Assembly (NCBI GenBank): GCA_943350395.1
Contig: CALRAD010000005.1
Location: 1 to 64,000 of the forward strand
Source of the DNA: Candidatus Peribacteria bacterium
Lineage (GTDB): Bacteria > Patescibacteriota > Gracilibacteria > Peribacterales > Peribacteraceae
Direction: 5' to 3'
DNA: 64,000 nt
Below the pieces are notes generated by a model, which worked only from the letters and a program-made list of their open reading frames with translations, did not search any database and was not told where the DNA came from. Position numbers and translations under genes: made by a program. Positions 15,512 through 23,370 of this stretch are shown here, piece by piece (the first letter of the stretch is position 1; every line of letters begins with the position of its first letter).

Positions 15512-16393
15512 TCAAAACAACTCAACCCGAAACCCAGCCGACCTCTTCACCCTCCGGTGCTTATTCATGATGCAGTATTCGAATTGAAAATCTTTCTGCA
15601 TTCTCTCGGGCTCGACGAAAAACAAACATGTTGCGAGTCCGTCTGCAATCGCAGCACGATCAGCAAGCACCCATACCGCAACGATCTCCTGCGGGGACGT
15701 CAGAGACTGAGGATCAAGTACATGATGAAATTTCCCCCATTTTCTCCTGTTGATGCCGGACGCACACATCGAGCCTTCGCGCATCTCGACGATACCGATC
15801 GCTTTCGTCGCATCGTCAGGGTCTTCGAGACCCGCACGGATTGTTTCTCCATTTCCTTGATAAAAAATATCACCGCTTCCGTCGACCAAAAACCGCTTCA
15901 CGCCTTTTTCCCTAAGGAACGATGAAATCCGGTCTACAAAGTATCCTTTCCCGAGCGCTCCTAGATCGAGGAGCACGGACTCGCGGAGCTCGATGTGCAT
16001 ATCATCAATGATGCTCAGTGCATTATGAAAATCCGGAACGGGTCGGATCTCCTGTTTCGGCTTCAGTGAATACTCGCTGTCATAGCCAAGATCACTAAGA
16101 GCAAACCCGACGAGCGGAGTGACGTTGCCATCTGTGCAATCGAGAAACTTTTCATACAGCCTGAGCATACCCACCAGATCGGTCGGCACTTCGACAATGC
16201 CTCGTTTCTCTGAGAGCGACCAAATTAGTGAAGTCTTGATGAAGCGCGAATAGGTTTGATCGAATGTAGAAGACTGCTTCAGAATCGAACGTTTAAGTTC
16301 TGCGAAAACAGAAGGATCAAGTTCGTCCCAGATCGAAATCTTCCACAGAGTCCCCATCGATTCGTAGCCGAAGGTGTGAGGGGTAGATGCCAT
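15512..16393 (-). CDS. apbE: FAD:protein FMN transferase (ApbE family)
   Basis: ApbE splits FAD and joins FMN through a phosphoester to Ser/Thr of target proteins. The 293-residue protein has the family signatures: FGYESMGTLWKI at the N-terminus, LDLGALGKGYFVD at 142-154, LVDGSGDIFYQG at 169-180 and the Mg-binding HHVLDP at 223-228. It has no evident signal peptide or lipobox, which is unusual because ApbE normally works outside the membrane; the start could be further upstream or export could be non-classical. Convergent with the FMN-binding-like lipoprotein, its probable substrate, across a REP doublet. Confidence 0.88.
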   Translation of the reverse strand: MASTPHTFGYESMGTLWKISIWDELDPSVFAELKRSILKQSSTFDQTYSRFIKTSLIWSLSEKRGIVEVPTDLVGMLRLYEKFLDCTDGNVTPLVGFALSDLGYDSEYSLKPKQEIRPVPDFHNALSIIDDMHIELRESVLLDLGALGKGYFVDRISSFLREKGVKRFLVDGSGDIFYQGNGETIRAGLEDPDDATKAIGIVEMREGSMCASGINRRKWGKFHHVLDPQSLTSPQEIVAVWVLADRAAIADGLATCLFFVEPERMQKDFQFEYCIMNKHRRVKRSAGFRVELF

Positions 16394-16401
16394 ACAATTT
16401 A

Positions 16402-16429
16402 TTGACTTTTACTTTTTTTATTATATTAT
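16402..16429 (+). promoter_or_regulatory. Promoter TTGACT-16-TATTAT, leaderless
   Basis: -35 TTGACT at 16402-16407, 16-base spacer, TATTAT at 16424-16429, five bases before ATG 16435. An alternative -10 TATATT lies at 16422-16427. Confidence 0.65.
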
Positions 16430-16434
16430 CTGTA

Positions 16435-17079
16435 ATGATGAAAGAGCCAATCTATCGAACACCGGAGATTGACGCTCTTCATACAGCGCTCCTCGCGGTG
16501 GATCATGGAGACATTACTGCAGATGCAATCAGCAGCATACGATGCCGCATGCTGATGGTCCATTCTCACCGAGGCCTTGGAAATGAGTGGAAAAGACAAT
16601 ATTCACTTGCACTTGCGCGAAGCGTACAACGACATGGCTGTACATTCGATCCGGAGGTTGTCGACATCGGCATCGATATTCTCTGGAATTATTTCCAGAG
16701 GCTCCATGAGCAACTGAAACAACATGACAAGGTATTGCAAGAGCACAGACAAGAAATCATGGTTGCGGTTTTAGAACTTGCACAGCACGGTGCAATGTTG
16801 AGCCAACAAAAGTTTCAATCCGTTGAGAAATCTGCAAGCGACCCGTCTGATCGGTTCAAGACAATTCGGGGCATTGATAGTCCATTCACCGTTTCTCTCG
16901 TAGAGGATGGATCGGTCTGCATACAGGCCGATCCTAAACTCCTCGATGCATGCAGAAGAATGAAAGAAGCTCTAATTATGGCAAATAGTAACTGCCCGGC
17001 CCTCGCAAGCATGGAGTACATTGTCGAAAGCATGTTCGATATTTTTTGTGATTACGTCGAAACCAATTCGCATACTTAA
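16435..17079 (+). CDS. Hypothetical protein, 214 aa
   Basis: Not recognised. Soluble, predominantly helical, with His and Gln-rich stretches (QLKQHDKVLQEHRQ at about 87-102) suggesting a coiled segment. No signal peptide. The start is set by the leaderless promoter at 16402-16429, with two in-frame ATGs in a row. It runs convergently into the sigma-like gene, overlapping its 3' end by four bases. Confidence 0.6.
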   Translation: MMKEPIYRTPEIDALHTALLAVDHGDITADAISSIRCRMLMVHSHRGLGNEWKRQYSLALARSVQRHGCTFDPEVVDIGIDILWNYFQRLHEQLKQHDKVLQEHRQEIMVAVLELAQHGAMLSQQKFQSVEKSASDPSDRFKTIRGIDSPFTVSLVEDGSVCIQADPKLLDACRRMKEALIMANSNCPALASMEYIVESMFDIFCDYVETNSHT

Positions 17080-18170
17080 AGTAAATCGTACACCGATCGC
17101 ATCGCAACCACGATCGGCTTGATGATCGTATTTTCGAATGCCGTATCGGCGCGCTTCAGCAGTTTCATGAGACGGTTGATATCCGCTTCTTGTTCCTGTT
17201 GCGTCTTCAAGGCCTCGAGAGCAGAGGCAAGACCGAGCGCGGTGAGATCTCGGGAAACACCGTAGGCGGCAATACGCTGCGTCTCGCTGAAAGTCGCACT
17301 GACGGCTTTCTTGGCGTCCCGAAGTTCCATTTCGCGCTTGAGGAGCACGGCATCGAGGGACGCCACCTCCGTGCGCGTACTGCGGAGCGACGTCGGAGGA
17401 GCGACAACGACCGTGAACGCAAGCACACTTGCAACGATCACGTTGCTGAGCACTGCAAAGATTCCTCCAATCACCACCCACTGGTACCGACGCATGCGGA
17501 GTTCATTGTATTTCTCGACGAGAGCGAAGCGGAGGGCTGTTTCAGCTGTAAGATCAAAACCCGGCTCGAAGACGAGCGATTGCAATTTGCTCTGAAGCGA
17601 AACGATCGGCTGCCAACGTGTGAGCAAAAGCTCTCTTGCCGCCTGGAGCCCCGACGTCACACGACCGACGGCCGTGCCGGTAAGCTCTGCGATACGCTCG
17701 TCGCTTAAACCCACAAGCATCGAGAGAATCAGCAAGCGCTGAGGCTCTTTCGGGAGCGTCCACAGAGACTCATGAAGTGTGGCGACGGATGCGCGTTCCT
17801 CCACCGTGAGCCAAACGAGACTCGGAATGTACACGGCATCGATGTCCGCATCGGCTGCAGAACGCTCGCGAATCGCAAGTTCAGCGCGATCCAGAAGCAC
17901 CGTCAGATTGAGCGACCCGAAATGCCAAACCGAGAGAGCCCCAGAGAGAGCATCCAGATAGATCTCGGAGAGGAGTGTCTTTGCAAGAGACACGGATCCA
18001 GCGCGGTGATAGAGGTATGCAAAGAAAATTTCTTTCGTCTCATCCGCAAAATCCAGATAGTCCTTGGCACCTCTCTTGAGTGTTGCCAGATCGATTGCCT
18101 TCGGCTGAGGGACAGCGACAGGGAGTGTCGCAGGAGGAACGCCGGTGACGGATGAAAGGACGTCGCTCAT
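17076..18170 (-). CDS. Membrane-tethered ECF-sigma-like protein
   Basis: 364 residues from MSDVLSSVTG (18170). Residues about 45-80 resemble sigma region 2 (FFAYLYHRAGSVSLAKTLLSEIYLDAL). Residues 138-185 are a sigma region 4 helix-turn-helix (LPKEPQRLLILSMLVGLSDERIAELTGTAVGRV-TSGLQAARELL). After a linker there is one membrane segment (232-258) and then a coiled-coil tail of about 100 residues that would face outside. So a transcription factor appears fused to a membrane anchor and an external sensor-like part. It overlaps the upstream DUF4215 gene by ATGA (18170-18167), implying coupled translation and joint function. Release from the membrane would probably be needed for activity; this is inference. 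The longer frame to 18302 overlaps the neighbour and is not supported. Confidence 0.7.
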   Translation of the reverse strand: MSDVLSSVTGVPPATLPVAVPQPKAIDLATLKRGAKDYLDFADETKEIFFAYLYHRAGSVSLAKTLLSEIYLDALSGALSVWHFGSLNLTVLLDRAELAIRERSAADADIDAVYIPSLVWLTVEERASVATLHESLWTLPKEPQRLLILSMLVGLSDERIAELTGTAVGRVTSGLQAARELLLTRWQPIVSLQSKLQSLVFEPGFDLTAETALRFALVEKYNELRMRRYQWVVIGGIFAVLSNVIVASVLAFTVVVAPPTSLRSTRTEVASLDAVLLKREMELRDAKKAVSATFSETQRIAAYGVSRDLTALGLASALEALKTQQEQEADINRLMKLLKRADTAFENTIIKPIVVAMRSVYDLL

Positions 18171-19840
18171 AAACCAATGCCGAAATAATCTTGTAGCTTT
18201 CCGATGATGTCCGAGAACACACTCTTGCCCCGCGCCGCTGCTTCCAGATCGCTCAGAAACTCCGCGCTGCATGCGAGAGCGTCCGGCATGGAATCGTCGC
18301 ACGCACTCTCCGTATCGATGTCCGTTCCGACATTCGTAGTCTGCTGCCTAAGATCTGCAAAGCGCGACGCAAAGTTTCCCTTCAGATCTTTCGGAAGTGA
18401 CGAGAGAATTCTTTGCAGACGTTCGTTCGTGTCAAGGAATGCAAGAAGCGACATCTTCTGCTCCTCGATGTTGCCGTTCTCGAATACCTCTTTGTACGCC
18501 GGAGGAGCATTCTCGGCGAGAGCATCCACATTCGTCTCCGCAGGAATCAGCGAAGCATGCGCAGCGGGATGAGACTCTTCTGTATTAATCGAAAGATCGC
18601 CGACTTCAATGACATTGCGACGCTCAAGAACAGTGAGCAGGCGATGCACTGCCGCAACGACTCGATCCGTCTCCTGCTTCGTCGTGTCTCGTGTCACCGC
18701 CTCGATATCGGAAAGCAATGCGGAAAGAACCTCCGAATCCAAATCGTACTCACGCTCGAACACGGGTAGAGCGTTTCGGAGAATTTCCGTCTGCTTGCGA
18801 AGAAGCTCCAATGAAGCACCCAGATCAATCGTGGCATGTTTCTCGGCAGCTTCTTTGATGATCTTCAGCGTCTCAAAAACATTCACCGAGCGCGCGTCTT
18901 CACCGAGTGCCGAAGCATAATCCGTCGGGAGATCCGACTCGATGTCGAGACCCTGACGACGAAGTTTTGCAATATCCAGGAGAACCCTGCTCCGGAGCTC
19001 TCCGCGCTCGATGATCGAAATTGCCTGATTCAACTCGTCTACAGCGATCGGAATTGAGACATCGACCAAGCGAGCTTCGGTCAACTCTTGCTCCGTGACC
19101 ACCTCGCTGCTGATGGGGGTTTTAATGAATTGCTTGAGAAGATCGGTATACCGATCCCGCTCGGCTGCTTTGGCCGCAGCAAGAGTCGCAAGCAATTCCT
19201 CAGCCCACACTTTTTCCTGTGCTGTCAGCGGAACCCCTGATTCTATTTGATGCATGATTTGAAGCAGCTGATCCTGCTGCCCCTCTGTCATGTATGGCTT
19301 ATAGCCATCGCTCTCGGGGCTCAGAATAAATTGCACCGCTTCGGTCGCCTGAGGAATGATGGGAAGCGCGAGAAATACATCGGTAATCTCCGGAACCTCA
19401 TCGGGAGCCGCCGAATGCATTTCGCTGGAGGCAAGGGAAGAAGAAGCTTCGCTTGCCGCGGACTGTGACGTGCTCGAAGACGATGAAGATGCAGCCTGAT
19501 TTTCGCTCTTGCAGAGCGAAGAGCAACCATCGCCGCTCAATCTGTTTCCGTCATCGCATTGCTCTCCAATTTGCGATTGCGTCACGCTGTCTCCGCAAAA
19601 CTCAATGCGGCAGATGTCGCTGCAACCGTCCCCTTGCCGGTCATTTCCGTCGTCGCATTGCTCGCTGTCGTCCACCGTACCGTTACCACAACGCTCGAGC
19701 GTACAGACATTAGAACAACTGTCGCCGTTGCTGAGGTTCCCGTCATCGCACTGTTCGCCATCATCTCTGACAAGATCTCCACACACGCCGTCTGCGTGGC
19801 TGAGTCTGCCAAACAGTGCAGCGAGAGCAACGATGACCAC
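18167..19840 (-). CDS. Secreted protein with three DUF4215 Cys-rich repeats
   Basis: 557 residues from a GTG at 19840. Residues about 18-110 hold three DUF4215 repeats, each with the pattern C-G-D/N...GEQCDDGN...GDGCS..C; these are disulfide-stabilised surface modules. A Ser-rich linker follows, and residues 130-557 are a long helical region with no membrane segment. From GTG 19840 the signal peptide lacks a basic N-terminus. The frame is open to about 19911 and reads QKRHRQLLSVTLAVVIVALAAL, a better signal peptide but without ATG, GTG or TTG, so an unusual start (ATT or ATA) is possible. First gene of a pair with the membrane sigma-like factor. Confidence 0.78.
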   Translation of the reverse strand: MVIVALAALFGRLSHADGVCGDLVRDDGEQCDDGNLSNGDSCSNVCTLERCGNGTVDDSEQCDDGNDRQGDGCSDICRIEFCGDSVTQSQIGEQCDDGNRLSGDGCSSLCKSENQAASSSSSSTSQSAASEASSSLASSEMHSAAPDEVPEITDVFLALPIIPQATEAVQFILSPESDGYKPYMTEGQQDQLLQIMHQIESGVPLTAQEKVWAEELLATLAAAKAAERDRYTDLLKQFIKTPISSEVVTEQELTEARLVDVSIPIAVDELNQAISIIERGELRSRVLLDIAKLRRQGLDIESDLPTDYASALGEDARSVNVFETLKIIKEAAEKHATIDLGASLELLRKQTEILRNALPVFEREYDLDSEVLSALLSDIEAVTRDTTKQETDRVVAAVHRLLTVLERRNVIEVGDLSINTEESHPAAHASLIPAETNVDALAENAPPAYKEVFENGNIEEQKMSLLAFLDTNERLQRILSSLPKDLKGNFASRFADLRQQTTNVGTDIDTESACDDSMPDALACSAEFLSDLEAAARGKSVFSDIIGKLQDYFGIGL

Positions 19841-19990
19841 CGCAAGCGTTACCGAGAGTAATTGTCTGTGCCGTTTCTGGAATGTGTGTATGGGTATTGG
19901 AATTCGTAAAAATCATGTAATTATAGCAGAAATTCGTGATTCTGACATGACACAGAAGATGACAAAATACTGGAATATGTTTTTATATTT

Positions 19991-20350
19991 TCAGTAGAAA
20001 TCTGACCCAAGATCTTTGATGTGTTCAACGACTCTGCCTTCACACACTGAAAGCATATCGATCCTTCCTGAGCCTTCGTACCTGTGCAGATTCACCCAAC
20101 GTGCGACCGCACGTCGCATCGCCTTCCACTTTCGTCGGTCGATCGCCGTATGAATCGGATACTGCTCCGAATGATGCCCCCTCGTCTTCACCTCAGCAAA
20201 CACCATCATTTTCTCGGTACGGTCGTATGCCACGATATCAATTTCAAGCTTCTGAAAATGAACATTCCGCTCGCGAATTTCGTATTGTTTCGACGCAAGA
20301 TACGAAGCTGCAATTTCCTCTCCGAGAGAACCGGTTTGCTGCGTAGTCAT
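19991..20350 (-). CDS. yraN: YraN/UPF0102 family nuclease-like protein
   Basis: 119 residues matching the YraN family: TGSLGEEIAASYLASKQYEIRERNVH, EIDIVAYD, VFAEVKTR and a C-terminal RIDMLSV. These are the E...D...ExK residues of the restriction-endonuclease-like (PD-D/ExK, Holliday-junction-resolvase-like) fold. Its exact role is not settled, though it is often found near DNA uptake or RNase HII genes. Here it is divergent from the comM-like gene, with about 107 bases between them. Confidence 0.9.
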   Translation of the reverse strand: MTTQQTGSLGEEIAASYLASKQYEIRERNVHFQKLEIDIVAYDRTEKMMVFAEVKTRGHHSEQYPIHTAIDRRKWKAMRRAVARWVNLHRYEGSGRIDMLSVCEGRVVEHIKDLGSDFY

Positions 20351-20457
20351 GATGCGAAAAAAATTGAATAAAACATAATTTCTTCTTCTGTCTGCTCGGG
20401 AGTATTGCAGAAAGGTGTACGAAAGTACACCATAGGTTCACTTCTTCCCCGTATCCC

Positions 20458-21957
20458 ATGCTCACCCAGTTGACGTCCTTCACCACACTCGGCATCAAAG
20501 CCTACCCTGTCCATGTCGAAGTCGGCGTGACTCCCACGTCGAGCGAAGGCAAATTTTTTATCGTGGGACTCGGTGACGCCGCGATCCAGGAGAGCAAGCA
20601 ACGCGTCATCATGGCGATGAAATCCTCGGGATATAAAACGCCAATGGGGCGGGTGATGACCGTGAACCTTGCTCCCGCGCACATCCGAAAAACCGGTTCG
20701 CGGTTCGACCTCCCGATCGCGCTCGGACTTCTCGTCGGAAACGGAACCGTTGAACTTCCGTCCGAAGCTCTCGAAAAAACAGCGTTTCTCGGCGAACTCG
20801 CCTTCGATGGATCGCTTCGTCACATCACAGGAGTGCTGTCGTGCGTGCTTGCGGCACGGGAAATGGGGCTCACGACAGTCGTGGTTCCCGAACTCAACGG
20901 CCCCGAAGCGGCGCTCGTCCCCGGCATGAAGATCCTCGCGCTGAAAACGCTGCGCGATGCAATCGCATGTTTACGCGGCGAGATGGAAGCCCCGAGGATC
21001 GATCCTCCGGCATGCGCTGCTCCCACCATTTCACATGTCGATTTCGCAGATGTTCGAGGACAGACGCAAGCGAAACGCGCACTGGAAATTGCCGCAGCAG
21101 GCGGACACAATGTTCTGCTGTCAGGAACGCCCGGATCGGGGAAAACGCTTCTGGCCAATGCGCTTCGAGGCATTCTGCCACCACTCACACGCGATGAATC
21201 GCTCGAGGTGACAGGGATTTACTCCGTCGCAAATTTGCTGCCGGGTTCCACTCCGCTTATTCAGGAAAGACCGCTTCGCACCGTGCATCACACGGCAAGC
21301 GGCATCGCAATCGTCGGAGGAGGGCAACATCCTGCTCCCGGGGAAATTTCACTTGCTCATCGCGGCGTTCTCTTCCTCGACGAACTCGCAGAATTTCCTC
21401 CTCAAGTCTTAGAGGTACTCAGGCAACCGATGGAAGATCGACGCATTACGATCAATAGAGCACAGGGAACCGTCACATTCCCGTCGGATTTTATCCTCGT
21501 CGCCGCAATGAATCCGCCGAAGTTCAGCGCCCTATCAGCCGAGCGAATCAAGAGACGCATTTCGGCTCCACTCCTCGACCGCATCGACCTCACAATCGAC
21601 GTGCAGCCAGTCGAAATTGCGGATCTGCAGAAGAAAGGAAATGCCGGTGCCGAAACGAGTGCCGTCATTCGGGCGCGTGTTGCGGATGCAAGAGAAAGGC
21701 AAGTGCAAAGATTCCAAGGCAGACAAATTCAGACCAACAAAGAAATGAGTGTGAAAGACCTCGAAGAACTTTGCCCCCTCGACACCCAGAGCGCTGCACT
21801 CCTTCGACAGGCTGCTGAAAAACTTTCGTTTTCGGCTCGCACGTATCACCGCACGATCAAAGTGGCACGGACAATCGCGGATTTGGCAGGATGCGACTCA
21901 ATCGGCATCACGCATGTCGCGGAAGCGTTGCAGTATCGGCAAAGCGTTGGGGTGTAA
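20458..21957 (+). CDS. comM: ComM/YifB-family Mg-chelatase-like AAA+ ATPase
   Basis: 499 residues, the full family length. Residues 1-165 form the N-terminal Lon-protease-like S5 domain (LTSFTTLGIKAYPVHVEV). Residues 190-400 form the AAA+ domain with Walker A GTPGSGKT (223-230), Walker B VLFLDEL (304-310) and a sensor MNPPKF. The C-terminal Mg-chelatase helical domain ends SIGITHVAEALQYR. In naturally competent bacteria ComM is a branch-migration helicase that helps integrate taken-up DNA. Divergent from yraN; together they hint at DNA uptake or recombination. Confidence 0.92.
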   Translation: MLTQLTSFTTLGIKAYPVHVEVGVTPTSSEGKFFIVGLGDAAIQESKQRVIMAMKSSGYKTPMGRVMTVNLAPAHIRKTGSRFDLPIALGLLVGNGTVELPSEALEKTAFLGELAFDGSLRHITGVLSCVLAAREMGLTTVVVPELNGPEAALVPGMKILALKTLRDAIACLRGEMEAPRIDPPACAAPTISHVDFADVRGQTQAKRALEIAAAGGHNVLLSGTPGSGKTLLANALRGILPPLTRDESLEVTGIYSVANLLPGSTPLIQERPLRTVHHTASGIAIVGGGQHPAPGEISLAHRGVLFLDELAEFPPQVLEVLRQPMEDRRITINRAQGTVTFPSDFILVAAMNPPKFSALSAERIKRRISAPLLDRIDLTIDVQPVEIADLQKKGNAGAETSAVIRARVADARERQVQRFQGRQIQTNKEMSVKDLEELCPLDTQSAALLRQAAEKLSFSARTYHRTIKVARTIADLAGCDSIGITHVAEALQYRQSVGV

Positions 21958-22000
21958 GAATTGTTCGCAATGCCATTCCATAATCCAGCGCGATTCCAGT

Positions 22001-22017
22001 GCGGCCTTCCAGGCCGC
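22001..22017. repeat. REP palindrome upstream of the transposase
   Basis: GCGGCCTTCCAGGCCGC, a perfect palindrome apart from its centre, 51 bases before the transposase start. Related palindromes follow the gene. Confidence 0.75.
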
Positions 22018-22067
22018 GTTGGCTGCAAGCCACGATAAAATGCACAATTGCATCCTGCACAATCCTT

Positions 22068-22511
22068 ATGACTCAAAGGCATCCATTCCAAAATAATGAA
22101 CTAATGTTCGTGACAACAAATACAACGTATCGAAGACCTATTTTCAAAAATCCTGCACATGCATCTGAAGCAATCGATCGATTGTACCGAATCCAGAACC
22201 TCCATCCATTTTTTATCTTTGCCTTTGTGATCATGCCGGATCACTGTCATTTTCTTTTGAATGTTCCCGAGCCCTATACCATCTCAAAGCTCATGAACAC
22301 CTATAAGACCGGTCTGACATTCGATATAGGGATCGGTGCTTTTTGGCAGCCGAGATTTGATGTACGTGTGCCGGACAATGGATACAAAACAATTCAGTAC
22401 ATTCATGAAAACCCTGTCAAAGCAGACCTTGCATCCTCTGCACAGGAATATCCCTGGTCATCGGCATCGGGAAAATATGATGTCACAGATTTGGATTGGT
22501 CACCGACCTAA
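22068..22511 (+). CDS. REP-associated tyrosine transposase (RAYT, Y1/IS200-like)
   Basis: 147 residues from MTQRHPFQNN. It shows the Y1 HUH nuclease pattern: FVTTNTTYRRPIF at the start, MPDHCHFLL (H59, H61) and YIHENPVKADL with the probable catalytic Tyr111, then YPWSSA. It is flanked by GC-rich palindromes at 22001-22017, 22516-22535 and 22537-22555, the arrangement expected for a domesticated RAYT acting on REP sequences. The usual WQ..F.dH motif is FWQPRFDVR, lacking the final His, so activity is uncertain. There are no IS ends. Confidence 0.85.
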   Translation: MTQRHPFQNNELMFVTTNTTYRRPIFKNPAHASEAIDRLYRIQNLHPFFIFAFVIMPDHCHFLLNVPEPYTISKLMNTYKTGLTFDIGIGAFWQPRFDVRVPDNGYKTIQYIHENPVKADLASSAQEYPWSSASGKYDVTDLDWSPT

Positions 22512-22515
22512 ATCA

Positions 22516-22555
22516 GCGCGCCCTTCCAGGGCGCGTCGCGGCCAGGATGGCCGCG
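22516..22555. repeat. REP doublet downstream of the transposase
   Basis: GCGCGCCCTTCCAGGGCGCG (22516-22535) followed by CGCGGCCAGGATGGCCGCG (22537-22555). The second palindrome recurs exactly at 23323-23341. Confidence 0.8.
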
Positions 22556-22723
22556 CTGGGAAAATGATGTACATGGACACGAATATATCTACAATGCATT
22601 TTGTCACCTTTCATCTATGGAACCTCACCTTTCACGTCCTAGAAGTATCAGCAAAAAAATCTTGCTGCAAGAACTATTATCACAGGTACATGACAAAAAT
22701 ATCCACAAAGAAACCGATTGGGG

Positions 22724-23284
22724 CTATATCCCTATGGATACCAAGACTGCATCTCTCAAAAGCGGAAATGTCTGAAATCCCGCATCGCCATTCAAGTGCT
22801 TTCCGCCTGCAATGATCGTAAGCGATGCATCGAGATTATTCGCGAGACTTCGGGCATGTGAAAGCGGAATGTACGGATCGTCATCTGCATGAAAGACTTT
22901 GATTGTTTTCACATGATTTTTTATTTCCGCCCATCGAAAAGCATGATTGATAAAAGTGGAAACAAGAGAATCAAAATCATTGCCCATAATTTCAGAAACC
23001 GGTGCAACTAAGAAACATGCACGAACGGTACAAGACAGTTGTTCCAAAATTCGAAGCGCTAGTGTTCCGCCGAGACTGTGACCGATGAGAATCGTATTTT
23101 CATCCACTGAATTCATGGATTGTTTTGCACTCTGCATCCAAGCGACAAGATTCGGATGACCAGACGAGGGAAGAGTAGGAACGATCACCGTATGACCTCT
23201 CTCCTCCAACTCTTTTTTAAGCCACGGGAACCAGTTCCCATTCGGCGTGCCGCCTGTGCCATGAAACATGAAGATCTTTGTCAT
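22724..23284 (-). CDS. RBBP9/YdeN-family serine hydrolase
   Basis: 186 residues from MTKIFMFHGTGG (23284). Alpha/beta hydrolase of the RBBP9/YdeN type: nucleophile elbow GHSLGG with S70, acid in FHADDDPYIP (D136) and base in GGKHLNGDAGF (H163). Substrate unknown; relatives hydrolyse small esters. The start is supported by TATTCT (23297-23292, minus) seven bases before the ATG. Divergent from pyrF, with a REP palindrome lying between the two -10 elements. Confidence 0.87.
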   Translation of the reverse strand: MTKIFMFHGTGGTPNGNWFPWLKKELEERGHTVIVPTLPSSGHPNLVAWMQSAKQSMNSVDENTILIGHSLGGTLALRILEQLSCTVRACFLVAPVSEIMGNDFDSLVSTFINHAFRWAEIKNHVKTIKVFHADDDPYIPLSHARSLANNLDASLTIIAGGKHLNGDAGFQTFPLLRDAVLVSIGI

Positions 23285-23322
23285 CGAACACAGAATACTC
23301 TTTTCCCCACTTTCAGATGAAT

Positions 23323-23341
23323 CGCGGCCAGGATGGCCGCG
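23323..23341. repeat. REP palindrome between divergent promoters
   Basis: CGCGGCCAGGATGGCCGCG, identical to 22537-22555. It sits between the -10 of the hydrolase gene (23297-23292, minus) and the -10 of pyrF (23358-23363). Confidence 0.8.
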
Positions 23342-23370
23342 CTGGAGCAAATTCTGGTACACTTTGTTTC

